A DNA stretch of 11,057 nucleotides from Candidatus Solibacter sp. (GTDB lineage Bacteria; Acidobacteriota; Terriglobia; Bryobacterales; Bryobacteraceae). A program made the position numbers and the translations under genes. This document shows, one piece after another, positions 1 through 7,003 of this stretch. Every line of letters starts with the position of its first letter. The stretch's first letter is position 1. The DNA lies in contig JADGNT010000080.1 in assembly GCA_017883345.1 (NCBI GenBank), positions 1 to 11,057 on the forward strand, given 5' to 3'. The notes under the pieces are model-generated. The model saw only the letters and a list, made by a program, of their open reading frames with translations. It was not told where the DNA came from and ran no database searches.

Positions 1-685
1 CCCCGCAGCAGGCGATCGCCTGGTCCAGCGCCGAGAGCGAATCGCGCACGCTGCCTTCGCCGGCGGCGGCCAGGATGGCCAGCGCTTCCGCATCGGCTTC
101 GATACCTTCCTGCTGGCAGATCCACGCCATGCGCTCGGTCAGGTCCTCGAAATCCACGCTGCGGAAACTGAAGTGCTGGCAGCGCGACGCGATGGTCGCT
201 GGAATCTTGTGCGCTTCCGTGGTGCAGAGCACGAATACGGCCCATGGCGGCGGCTCTTCGATGGTCTTGAGCAGCGCGTTGAAGGCTTCGTTGGTGATCT
301 GGTGGGCTTCGTCGACGATGAAAATTTTGTAGCGGTCGCGCGCCGGCTGGTAGCGGACGTTCTCGCGCAGTTCGCGCATCTCATTGATGCCGCGATTGCT
401 GGCGGCGTCGATTTCGATCACGTCCACGGTGCCGCCGGCGGTGATCTCCTTGCAACTGGCGCACTCGCCGCAGGGCGTCGCGGTCGGTCCCTGGATGCAG
501 TTGAGGCAACGCGCCAGAATGCGCGCGATGGTGGTTTTGCCGGTGCCGCGCTGGCCGGAAAAAATGTAGCCGTGCGCGATCCGGTTTTGCGCGATGGCGT
601 TTTCCAGCGTGTTCTTGACGTGTTCCTGATTGACCACGTCGGCAAAGGATTGTGGGCGGTACTTTCTGGCGATTACCTGGTACAT
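1..685 (-). CDS. dnaX: DNA polymerase III subunit gamma/tau, N-terminal part (runs off window)
   Basis: Clamp-loader ATPase that loads the beta clamp and organises the replicative polymerase. The reading frame from ATG 685 runs without a stop to base 2, giving 228 residues starting MYQVIARKYRP, a typical DnaX start. Visible motifs are Walker A GQRGTGKT (44-51), a zinc-finger cysteine set (Cys60/63 and Cys72, 75, 78), the Walker B region IFIVDEAH (121-128), sensor 1 CTTE (154-157) and the SRC arginine-finger segment (167-169). All AAA+ landmarks are in the usual order and spacing. The C-terminal clamp-loader and tau domains lie outside the window. The ATG has no Shine-Dalgarno; only C-rich sequence precedes it. 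It lies 35 nt after the SRP RNA with no terminator between, so it is probably read from the ffs promoter. Identification is secure; whether tau alone or tau plus gamma is made cannot be seen. Confidence 0.97.
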   Translation of the reverse strand, partial: MYQVIARKYRPQSFADVVNQEHVKNTLENAIAQNRIAHGYIFSGQRGTGKTTIARILARCLNCIQGPTATPCGECASCKEITAGGTVDVIEIDAASNRGINEMRELRENVRYQPARDRYKIFIVDEAHQITNEAFNALLKTIEEPPPWAVFVLCTTEAHKIPATIASRCQHFSFRSVDFEDLTERMAWICQQEGIEADAEALAILAAAGEGSVRDSLSALDQAIACCG

Positions 686-720
686 GGGGTGGGTATCCGG
701 ATGCCGCGCGGACAATTCTG

Positions 721-820
721 CCAGGCCCCGGGTAATCCGCGGCACACGAACCGCACCACTACCGTTGCTTCCTTCCGGACCTGGCGGGGTTTGCAGCCGT
801 CCGTTGCACGAAGCCCGAGA
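721..820 (-). ncRNA. ffs: Small signal recognition particle RNA (4.5S RNA)
   Basis: RNA core of the signal recognition particle, which binds Ffh and targets nascent membrane proteins. On the minus strand the invariant apical motif GTCCGGAAGGAAGC is present (plus-strand positions about 766-779). It is closed by a GGAA tetraloop and the asymmetric internal loop AGG.../...AAGCA that Ffh recognises, and flanked by CCG/CGG pairing. Distal to it GTGTGCCGCGGATTACC resembles the 3' arm of E. coli 4.5S RNA. The ends were set by pairing TCGGGC (near 818) with GCCTGG (near 721), giving about 100 nt and no Alu domain, as is usual for Gram-negatives. Exact ends are uncertain by several bases. Location just upstream of dnaX is a known arrangement in several bacteria. 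Confidence 0.93.
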
Positions 821-834
821 CCTGACAAGTATCT

Positions 835-843
835 ATCGTAGCA
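835..843 (-). promoter_or_regulatory. Extended -10 promoter element of ffs(-dnaX)
   Basis: The minus strand reads TGCTACGAT here, an extended -10 (TGn plus TACGAT, 4 of 6 to TATAAT). It is placed so that transcription would begin near 828, a few bases before the predicted SRP RNA 5' end. No good -35 box is visible at 16-18 bp upstream, which fits an extended -10 promoter. It is the only promoter-like sequence seen for dnaX. Confidence 0.5.
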
Positions 844-898
844 TGGGCCCGCGGGGGGACTGCTTTCCAGTGGTGTCGAAACGGCGCCGGTCCGCCCG

Positions 899-1966
899 TC
901 AGAAGTCCCAGTCAGCGGGTAGCTTGGTGTCGCCATCCGTTATGGCTTTCGCGATTTGGCCTGGCTTTAGGGTCGCGGTGGAGAGGTCTGCCCCACACAG
1001 ATGACAGCCGTCGAAGCTCGCGTTGGTCAGATTGCACCCGCGCAAATTGGCTCCGCGCAAGTCGGCTTCGTCGAAGCAAATGCCTGCCAGGTAGGATCCG
1101 CTGAGGTCAGTCCCGACCATCTTGGCACGTCGAAAACTCGCGCCCTGTATGTGCGGCCTAGTGGACCTCGTCCCGGAGAGGTCCGCCCCAGACAGATCCG
1201 CCCCCCGCAAATCCAGGTTGCCCATCGTCGCCCAAATATCGAGGTAGGTCTTGCTTGGGTCCTGTTTCGCCCCGATCCAACTCGCGCCGACAAGGTCCGC
1301 GCCTTCAAGGTTGGCGCCAACGAGGATTGCTCCGCCCAACTCCAGTCCCGCCAGATTCGCGCAACGGAGATCGGCGTTCGCGAGTTGTATACTCCTGTTT
1401 CTCGCATTGCCAAGGGCTTGGCGCAGATCCGCGCCGGCAAGTTCGGGCTTCACATCCGGTTTGGATTGGCGTGCGAAGTTCCAAACGTCGATGCCTTTTT
1501 CGAGCATTTCCAGGTGACTTGGTCGCGGACGCAGTTCGCCAGGGCTTGCAGGTTGCCAGGTTGCGGGCGCGATGGGCACCCCATCCGACGCTGGCGGAGC
1601 GGCCGGCTCCGCCGCTTCGCCGGATGGCTCGTGTGCCACCTCCGCGAAGTACCAGGATTTCTTGCCGTCGGGAAGAAATGGAGGTGCCAGATGCAGCGTT
1701 CGCGCGTGAGCAAATTCCACTTCAAAGAGTGCGCCCATTGGCCGGACTGCCTTGACTATCGCCTCACAGCAAACCGCCGGGGCTTCCGTGCTGGTGCCCG
1801 TGCGATGGATGCGCACCGGGGCTTCGCTGGCCAACGCGTATCCACACAAGTCCGCAATCTCACTGTACGTGACGATGCTTAAGATCCGGTCGTCATCCAA
1901 CCACTGATTGGCGTACTTCGGGTTGGGGTTGGCGCGGTGGCGGACGATAATGTGCAGTGTTTTCAT
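899..1966 (-). CDS. Pentapeptide-repeat protein with an unrecognised N-terminal domain
   Basis: A 355-residue protein. Residues 1 to about 112 form a compact, probably beta-rich domain I do not recognise (MKTLHIIVRHRANPNP..., ending near GKKSWYFAEVA). A Pro/Ala/Glu-rich linker spans about 113-148. The segment HLEMLEKGIDVWNFAR (151-166) is the lead-in commonly found before pentapeptide repeats. A-D/N-L-x-x repeats then run from about 177 to 333 (GADLR, NADLR, GANLE, GADLS, EADLR, GANLR), interrupted around 233-250, and LKPGQIAKAITDGDTKLP (333-350) is a common tail of such proteins. The repeats should build a right-handed quadrilateral beta-helix; family members range from gyrase-protecting DNA mimics to scaffolds, so no function can be assigned. 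I chose ATG 1966 because GAGGAG lies 8 nt upstream and it overlaps the stop of the preceding gene (TGATG). An ATG 30 nt further upstream, inside the preceding gene, is less likely. Confidence 0.85.
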   Translation of the reverse strand: MKTLHIIVRHRANPNPKYANQWLDDDRILSIVTYSEIADLCGYALASEAPVRIHRTGTSTEAPAVCCEAIVKAVRPMGALFEVEFAHARTLHLAPPFLPDGKKSWYFAEVAHEPSGEAAEPAAPPASDGVPIAPATWQPASPGELRPRPSHLEMLEKGIDVWNFARQSKPDVKPELAGADLRQALGNARNRSIQLANADLRCANLAGLELGGAILVGANLEGADLVGASWIGAKQDPSKTYLDIWATMGNLDLRGADLSGADLSGTRSTRPHIQGASFRRAKMVGTDLSGSYLAGICFDEADLRGANLRGCNLTNASFDGCHLCGADLSTATLKPGQIAKAITDGDTKLPADWDF

Positions 1967-2502
1967 CACTTGCTCCTCTGTTCGAAAATCTCCCATCGGT
2001 CTTCAAAATGTTCCATTGCCCTCTGGCGGCGCGGTGTGCAGGCGGTCGTGTAGTAGCCGTTGTTTTCAAATGAAGGTGTCTTCAGAGCACTCTCCCCTAG
2101 AACGTCGGCAGCCTCGCCATAGCTCATCAGGAAAACCCTCGGGCGCGCCGGCAACACCCAAACGTAAGCCAGGATGAGGTCAGCCGATTTGCCCCACTCC
2201 TCTCTTAGGCTGAGCCGGGCGCTTTCGGAGCAGATGAGCCGGACCGGTCTGTAACCGGACGCGCCACCAACGAGCAGGTCCGTGACGCCCGGCTGGGTAG
2301 TCGCCTGAATCTCCAATCCGTGCTCCCTTGCCCGTTGCTCAAAGACCACGCGCCCTCGCTGTCGAGTGGAGAGATCGTCCGCAGGCGGCACATTATCCGA
2401 CTGAATCGACACCCGCCCATTGTCAACTAGCCGGGCGATCTCCGGCAGCCTCAACAGGTCTGGCAATTCCGCGCTAGTAGCATTAATAATTAGCTTTATC
2501 AT
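1966..2502 (-). CDS. Hypothetical protein, 178 aa, coupled to the pentapeptide-repeat gene
   Basis: I do not recognise this protein. It starts MIKLIINATSAELPDLLRLP, a short beta strand followed by helices. A central alpha/beta part contains TDLLVGG (74-80) followed by YRPVRLICSES (84-94), then DLILAYVWVLPARPRVFLMS (108-127), and it ends in a charged helix (159-178). The strand order D-(h)3-GG, then a second strand ending in a polar residue, then a hydrophobic strand and a PRVFLMS strand, resembles small PD-(D/E)xK-fold proteins. However, the expected lysine after the second strand is missing (LICS), so an inactive nuclease-like fold is speculation. No signal peptide or membrane segment is evident. 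Its TGA overlaps the next gene's ATG by one base, which implies co-translation. It is divergent from the GHKL-STAS gene and shares its intergenic control region. No Shine-Dalgarno precedes its ATG. Confidence 0.75.
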   Translation of the reverse strand: MIKLIINATSAELPDLLRLPEIARLVDNGRVSIQSDNVPPADDLSTRQRGRVVFEQRAREHGLEIQATTQPGVTDLLVGGASGYRPVRLICSESARLSLREEWGKSADLILAYVWVLPARPRVFLMSYGEAADVLGESALKTPSFENNGYYTTACTPRRQRAMEHFEDRWEIFEQRSK

Positions 2503-2503
2503 C

Positions 2504-2575
2504 CCTAAGCCAACAGTATAATACTATGGATATAATAGCAAGTGCAAACTGGCATGCACCTGAAAGCGGCTTAGG
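2504..2575. repeat. 8-bp inverted repeat bracketing the divergent promoter region
   Basis: CCTAAGCC at 2504-2511 and GGCTTAGG at 2568-2575 are perfect inverse complements. They sit at the two edges of the divergent intergenic region, next to the minus-strand start and at the first GGTTGACAAT copy. The 56-bp gap is too large for a terminator hairpin. It could be a pair of binding sites for one regulator acting on both genes. Confidence 0.45.
2515..2547 (-). promoter_or_regulatory. Candidate promoter of the 178-aa/pentapeptide operon
   Basis: On the minus strand TTGCAC (2547-2542) is followed after 18 bp by TATTAT (2523-2518), with an overlapping TATACT (2520-2515). Start of transcription would fall about 2508-2511, leaving a leader of only some 6-9 nt before the ATG at 2502, in keeping with the absence of a Shine-Dalgarno. 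Confidence 0.45.
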
Positions 2576-2646
2576 TTGACAATTCTGGATACATGGTTGA
2601 CAATATGGGTATGGATGAGCCAATAATAGCACCTAAGGTTGACAAT
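2574..2646 (+). repeat. Phased direct repeats of GGTTGACAAT
   Basis: Three exact copies of GGTTGACAAT begin at 2574, 2595 and 2637, i.e. 21 and 42 bp apart. A degenerate copy (GGATGAGCCAAT, 2613-2624) fills the gap, so the CAAT ends recur at 2583, 2604, 2624 and 2646. A spacing of about 21 bp is two helical turns and places all copies on one face of the DNA. The repeats overlap the putative promoter and the first codons of the GHKL gene and each contains a TTGACA hexamer. Confidence 0.7.
2576..2604 (+). promoter_or_regulatory. Candidate promoter of the GHKL-STAS gene
   Basis: A perfect -35 TTGACA (2576-2581), a 17-bp spacer and GACAAT (2599-2604; 4 of 6 to TATAAT, with A2 and T6 kept). The predicted start of transcription is about 2611, which is exactly an in-frame ATG. 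Both boxes are parts of the GGTTGACAAT repeats, so a protein binding the repeats would compete with RNA polymerase. Two TATAAT hexamers further upstream (2517, 2531) lack good -35 partners. Confidence 0.45.
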
Positions 2647-3717
2647 AGACAGGCGCCGGGGTTCCAAGACCCTGTTCGGCCATCGGGCGCGGACATCCGA
2701 GCTTTCATTCTTGAGAATGTCGAAGAACATCCGAGGCAAATCAGCAACGTCACCGCCAATCAGTTTTGGATTACCCGCCAAGCCGTTCACAAGCATCTAC
2801 AAAAGCTCGTCCTCGAGAAGGCCCTCGTCTCCCAAGGCAACACGCGCGACAAGTCATACAGCCTAGCGCCACTGTTTGAATGGCGACATATGTACCAAGT
2901 GACTCCCGAATTAGCCGAAGACCAGGTTTGGAGCAGGGACGTCGCTCCCATTCTTGGGAAGCTTCCGCCCAACGTCATGGACATTTGGCACTACTGCTTC
3001 ACCGAAATGTTTAACAACGCAATCGACCATTCAGCCGGGTCTGAAATCACTGTGAAGGTAGTAAGAAACGCTGCCAATACTCAAATCGTACTGATGGACA
3101 ACGGTGTGGGCATCTTCAAGAAAATTCAAAGAGCACTGAACCTGCTCGATGAGCGCCATGCAATTCTGGAACTGGCAAAAGGCAAATTGACAACCGATCC
3201 GGAGAAGCACACAGGCCAAGGGATATTCTTTTCCTCTCGCCTGGTGGATTCGTTCAATATCCTCTCCGGGGGCGTCTGCTTTACTCATCAGTTCGAATTG
3301 GAGGTCGATGCAGTACTTGAAGTTCCGGAAAATGGTGAGGGGACTGCCGTGGTCATGAAGCTCAATAACCACTCTGCTAGAACTGACAAGGAGATCTTCG
3401 ATCAATACTCGTCAGGCGAGGACTACGGCTTCACCAAGACGGTTGTGCCCGTGCGCCTGGCCCAATACGGAGAAGACAAGCTGATATCCCGCTCGCAGGC
3501 CAAACGCCTTCTGGCCAGGGTGGAGCGCTTTCGATTCGTGTGGTTCGACTTCGACGGCGTGGAATCGATAGGGCAGGCGTTCGCCGATGAGATTTTCAGG
3601 GTATTTGCGAAAAGTCACCCCGAGATCGAACTGGCCTCGGTCCATGCCTGCCCCGAGGTTCAACAAGTGATCAATGCGGTACGATCTTACTGGGCCGCGG
3701 AAACGGGCGGAGTTTAG
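2593..3717 (+). CDS. Winged-helix / GHKL ATPase / STAS-like (DUF4325) fusion protein
   Basis: A 374-codon cytoplasmic protein. Residues about 32-92 form a winged helix-turn-helix (SNVTANQFWITRQAVHKHLQKLVLEKALV). Residues about 130-260 are a GHKL (HATPase_c) fold with an N box FTEMFNNAIDHS (136-147; Glu138, Asn142), G1 DNGVG (169-173) and G2-like GQGIF (208-212). Residues about 277-366 match the STAS-like DUF4325 family (FTKTVVPVRLA, then FDFDGVESIGQAFADEIFR at 318-336). No histidine-kinase dimerisation or receiver domain is seen, so this looks less like a sensor kinase than a one-chain version of an anti-sigma kinase plus STAS switch tied to DNA binding. ATG 2593 gives the longest frame; ATG 2605 and 2611 are alternatives. 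None has a Shine-Dalgarno, and 2611 fits the promoter best. Lower GC than its neighbours suggests transfer. Domain calls are secure; the biological role is unknown. Confidence 0.88.
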   Translation: MVDNMGMDEPIIAPKVDNRQAPGFQDPVRPSGADIRAFILENVEEHPRQISNVTANQFWITRQAVHKHLQKLVLEKALVSQGNTRDKSYSLAPLFEWRHMYQVTPELAEDQVWSRDVAPILGKLPPNVMDIWHYCFTEMFNNAIDHSAGSEITVKVVRNAANTQIVLMDNGVGIFKKIQRALNLLDERHAILELAKGKLTTDPEKHTGQGIFFSSRLVDSFNILSGGVCFTHQFELEVDAVLEVPENGEGTAVVMKLNNHSARTDKEIFDQYSSGEDYGFTKTVVPVRLAQYGEDKLISRSQAKRLLARVERFRFVWFDFDGVESIGQAFADEIFRVFAKSHPEIELASVHACPEVQQVINAVRSYWAAETGGV

Positions 3718-3764
3718 CCGCGCCGCCGTTCCTTTTGCATTCGCCGGTCCCTGGGGCGTCCCCC

Positions 3765-3926
3765 TCAGAGGCAGGACATGCGAATGGCCACGCGCTTACG
3801 CAGGAAGTGCGTGCGCTTTTCGGGGGGCAGGGCGAGCAGGCGGCGGATCAGGTCGCGCTCGGCGAGATCACTCTCTTTCTTGAGAGCTTCCAGCCGGGCC
3901 TTTCTGTTGACGCGTGGCTTCTTCAA
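3765..3926 (-). CDS. Small 53-aa protein overlapping the nucleotidyltransferase gene (TTG start)
   Basis: From TTG 3926 the frame reads MKKPRVNRKARLEALKKESD... and ends RKRVAIRMSCL, 53 residues, basic and helical, with the segment RRLLALPPEKRTHFLRKR. I recall similar small ORFs following nucleotidyltransferases of this type in Acidobacteriota, but cannot verify this here. The start is supported by GGAG (3937-3934) placed 7 nt before TTG. No ATG is available nearby; the first in-frame ATG, at 4028, would give a long overlap encoding implausible Trp/Arg-rich sequence. It overlaps the nucleotidyltransferase 3' end by 59 nt in another frame, suggesting translational coupling and a partner role. 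Function unknown; an antitoxin or accessory subunit is a guess. Confidence 0.65.
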   Translation of the reverse strand: MKKPRVNRKARLEALKKESDLAERDLIRRLLALPPEKRTHFLRKRVAIRMSCL

Positions 3927-4368
3927 GCACTTTCTCCAAAACCGGAAGCACGGCAAGGTCGCGTGGACGGCCGGCTGCCTTCTTGCTCTTAATGATATCA
4001 GCCAGGGCCGCCACCAGAATCCGCGCATCGCCTAGAGGCACTTCCAGGGCGCGTTTGCGCAGTCCTTCGAAGGAGCGTATGCCGTCGATTTCGCCCATGA
4101 AGTCGAGCTGCAGTCCGTCGTCGTCGCGCGAGATGCGGAGTAGGCCGCTTACGGGATAGTGAGGCTTCATGAGGACGGCCTGGAGTTCGGCGGCGATCGC
4201 GCTCAGTTTTCGGACGTTCGCCGGAGTTCGCCGAAACAGGAAGTCGAAATCGATCGTGGTCACCGGCGCGCCTTGCAGCGCGGCGGCGGCGTTGCCGATC
4301 AGCACCACTTCGAGGTTATGGCGCTCCAGGAGTCGAGCGATGCGCGCCAGTAGCGGGTAGGCGTCCAT
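3868..4368 (-). CDS. Nucleotidyltransferase-fold protein (AbiEii/MNT-like)
   Basis: A 166-residue protein with a DNA polymerase beta-type nucleotidyltransferase signature. VVLIGNAAAALQGAPVTTIDFDFLF (21-45) gives the G-N/S helix and the two metal acids Asp40 and Asp42, and LQLDFM (87-91) supplies the third acid, Asp89. The segment ALADIIKSKKAAGRPRDLAVLPVLE (121-145) resembles the Lys/Asp motif after the catalytic domain in AbiEii-like toxins. Such enzymes may transfer NMP to proteins or tRNA; the substrate here is unknown. The gene starts only 18 nt after the obgE stop on the same strand, so it may be transcribed with obgE. It overlaps the 53-aa ORF downstream. A stand-alone toxin-antitoxin-like module is plausible but unproven. 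Confidence 0.8.
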   Translation of the reverse strand: MDAYPLLARIARLLERHNLEVVLIGNAAAALQGAPVTTIDFDFLFRRTPANVRKLSAIAAELQAVLMKPHYPVSGLLRISRDDDGLQLDFMGEIDGIRSFEGLRKRALEVPLGDARILVAALADIIKSKKAAGRPRDLAVLPVLEKVLEEATRQQKGPAGSSQERE

Positions 4369-4386
4369 AGGCTTTTGCCTACAGTA

Positions 4387-5469
<1,083 letters not shown>

Positions 5470-5733
5470 TTATGCGGTTGCGCTTGCCTGGATGTTGACG
5501 AACTTGCCCATCCGTCCGCGATCTTTGAACTCCACCACGCCCGTGACCTTGGCGAACAGGGTGTCGTCCTTGCCCCAACCGACGTTGGCGCCCGGCTTCA
5601 ATTTGGTGCCGCGCTGGCGCACGATGATGCTGCCGCCCGGTACCAACTGGCCGCCGAAGACCTTTATGCCGAGCCGCTGCGCATTCGAATCGCGCCCGTT
5701 TTTGGAACTGCCTAGACCTTTTTTGTGTGCCAT
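5470..5733 (-). CDS. rpmA: 50S ribosomal protein L27
   Basis: 87-residue bL27, a large-subunit protein whose N-terminus reaches the peptidyl-transferase centre. [29 protein letters not shown] is the typical start, without the cleavable extension found in Firmicutes, and [29 protein letters not shown] is the family core. Length is normal. It starts 7 nt after the rplU stop and is followed by the terminator hairpin before obgE. Confidence 0.98.
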   Translation of the reverse strand: MAHKKGLGSSKNGRDSNAQRLGIKVFGGQLVPGGSIIVRQRGTKLKPGANVGWGKDDTLFAKVTGVVEFKDRGRMGKFVNIQASATA

Positions 5734-5740
5734 ACGTTAC

Positions 5741-6034
5741 CTACACCACCACTTCGCCAATCTTCACTTCCGTGTAGGATTGACGGTGCCCGATGGTTTT
5801 CTTGTACTGTTTCTTGCGCTTGAACTTGAAGACCAGGATCTTGGCTGCCCGGTCTGCGCCGACGATGGTGCCCGTCACTTTGCCGCCGGAAACCAGTTCG
5901 CCGCCTTCTTTGAAAGATGCCTTGACGGCAAGCTCGACTTCGGAGCCGATGTCGCCGGCCAGTTTTTCGACGCGGATCACATCACCGGGGGCTACCCGAT
6001 ACTGTTTTCCGCCTGTCTCGATAATCGCGTGCAT
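5741..6034 (-). CDS. rplU: 50S ribosomal protein L21
   Basis: 97-residue bL21, a primary binder of 23S r[28 protein letters not shown] is the characteristic N-terminus, and [28 protein letters not shown] is the basic RNA-binding C-terminal signature. The start has GCGAGG 5 nt upstream on the minus strand as ribosome-binding site. First gene of the rplU-rpmA-obgE group, with a promoter candidate about 65-90 bp upstream of the ATG. Confidence 0.98.
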   Translation of the reverse strand: MHAIIETGGKQYRVAPGDVIRVEKLAGDIGSEVELAVKASFKEGGELVSGGKVTGTIVGADRAAKILVFKFKRKKQYKKTIGHRQSYTEVKIGEVVV

Positions 6035-6097
6035 GCAAACCTCGCTCTTGGGAGCCGGAACACACGGAGTGCGTCGGAACCGCTGGAGTAAAGAACC

Positions 6098-6126
6098 AGT
6101 GTACTACATCGGCGCGGATGGTTCAA
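6098..6126 (-). promoter_or_regulatory. Promoter candidate of rplU-rpmA
   Basis: On the minus strand TTGAAC (6126-6121) is followed after 17 bp by TACACT (6103-6098), each 4 of 6 to consensus. Initiation near 6091 would give a leader of about 57 nt before rplU. The -35 region lies in the same bases as the -35-like TTCAAA of the divergent nlpC/P60 gene. Confidence 0.55.
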
Positions 6127-6151
6127 ATCGGCTGCGTCAGGCTGCTAAAGT
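6122..6151 (+). promoter_or_regulatory. Weak promoter candidate of the NlpC/P60 gene
   Basis: TTCAAA (6122-6127), an 18-bp spacer and TAAAGT (6146-6151), each 4 of 6 to consensus. Transcription would begin at about 6158, the A of the start codon, making the mRNA leaderless. This fits the lack of a Shine-Dalgarno. Confidence 0.35.
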
Positions 6152-6157
6152 TACCGT

Positions 6158-6991
6158 ATGCCAGGATTCGCAGTGCTTGCGCTCTTCGCCGCGGCCCTCC
6201 CCACCGCCGTCGTGCTCCAACCCGTGGCCAACATGTACTCGCGTCCCAGCACCGATGCCGACGTGGTCTCGCAGGCCATCTACGGCGCCAATGTCGGCAT
6301 TCTGGAACAAAAAGACGGATGGGCCCACATCCGCACGGCCGACGATTACCTGGGCTGGACCCCCCTCTCCGCTTTGCTCCCCGGCAAACCGTATGCCGCC
6401 AGTGGGCGCGTCGCCAGCGTGCAGAGCCTCTTTGCCCACATCTACCGCGAGAGTAGCGTCACCAGACACGCCCCCCTGATCACCGTGCCCTTTGAGAGCC
6501 GGCTCGAAGTGGTCGCCGAGCCCACCGAAGCCGCGCGCTGGTTCCAGGTGCGCCTGCCCGACGACCATGCCGGCTGGGTGCAGGCGGGCGATGTCTCGCT
6601 CGATCCCAAGCCGCTCTCCATCGCCGAAACCCTGGAGTTTTCCAAGCGCTTCCTCGGCTTGCCCTACACCTGGGGCGGCACTTCGAGCTACGGCTACGAT
6701 TGCTCCGGCTTCGCGCAGATGCTGGGGCGCCGCCGCGGCGTCACCATGCCGCGCGACGCCCAGCCGCAGGCCGAATGGAGCGGCGTCTCTAGCGTGGATC
6801 GCCAGAATTTGCAGCCCGGCGATCTGCTCTATTTCGGCGCTTCCGAGAAAAAGATCACCCATACCGGCATCTATCTGGGAGACGGAAAATTCATCAACGC
6901 CACCACCCACCTGACCCCGATGGTGCGCATCGACGACCTCAGCGATGAACATTGGACCAAACTGCTGGTGGCCGCCCGAAGACTAAAATAA
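6158..6991 (+). CDS. Exported SH3b-NlpC/P60 peptidase (YkfC-like murein peptide endopeptidase)
   Basis: 277 residues. A short hydrophobic N-terminus (PGFAVLALFAAALPTAVVL) serves as signal peptide or anchor. Two bacterial SH3 segments lie at about 21-75 (NMYSRPSTDADVVSQA...GWAHIRTADDYLGWTPL) and 84-148 (...RWFQVRLPDDHAGWVQAGDV). The NlpC/P60 domain covers 155-277 with catalytic Cys182 in YDCSGF and His235 in HTGIYLG; the third polar residue is probably Asn247, which the family tolerates in place of His. The SH3b-SH3b-NlpC/P60 layout is that of YkfC, which cuts the gamma-D-Glu to diamino-acid bond of L-Ala-D-Glu-containing murein peptides. The next gene, 12 nt downstream, is an L-Ala-D/L-Glu epimerase, exactly the next step on such peptides and strong support for the substrate. 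No basic residues precede the hydrophobic stretch, so export is likely but not certain. Confidence 0.9.
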   Translation: MPGFAVLALFAAALPTAVVLQPVANMYSRPSTDADVVSQAIYGANVGILEQKDGWAHIRTADDYLGWTPLSALLPGKPYAASGRVASVQSLFAHIYRESSVTRHAPLITVPFESRLEVVAEPTEAARWFQVRLPDDHAGWVQAGDVSLDPKPLSIAETLEFSKRFLGLPYTWGGTSSYGYDCSGFAQMLGRRRGVTMPRDAQPQAEWSGVSSVDRQNLQPGDLLYFGASEKKITHTGIYLGDGKFINATTHLTPMVRIDDLSDEHWTKLLVAARRLK

Positions 6992-7003
6992 ATCGGAGCT
7001 GAA

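Noticed and set aside
173..841. Long plus-strand frame opposite dnaX and ffs
   Set aside because: It is antisense to a conserved dnaX reading frame and crosses the SRP RNA; its translation has no family resemblance.
2574..2646. Short CRISPR-like array
   Set aside because: Repeat units are only 10 bp with 11-bp spacing, far too short for CRISPR repeats and spacers; they overlap a promoter.
3753..3763. GGGG-CGT-CCCC hairpin between the convergent GHKL gene and the 53-aa ORF as a two-way terminator
   Set aside because: The stem is only 4 bp with a 3-nt loop, and no T-run follows on either strand.
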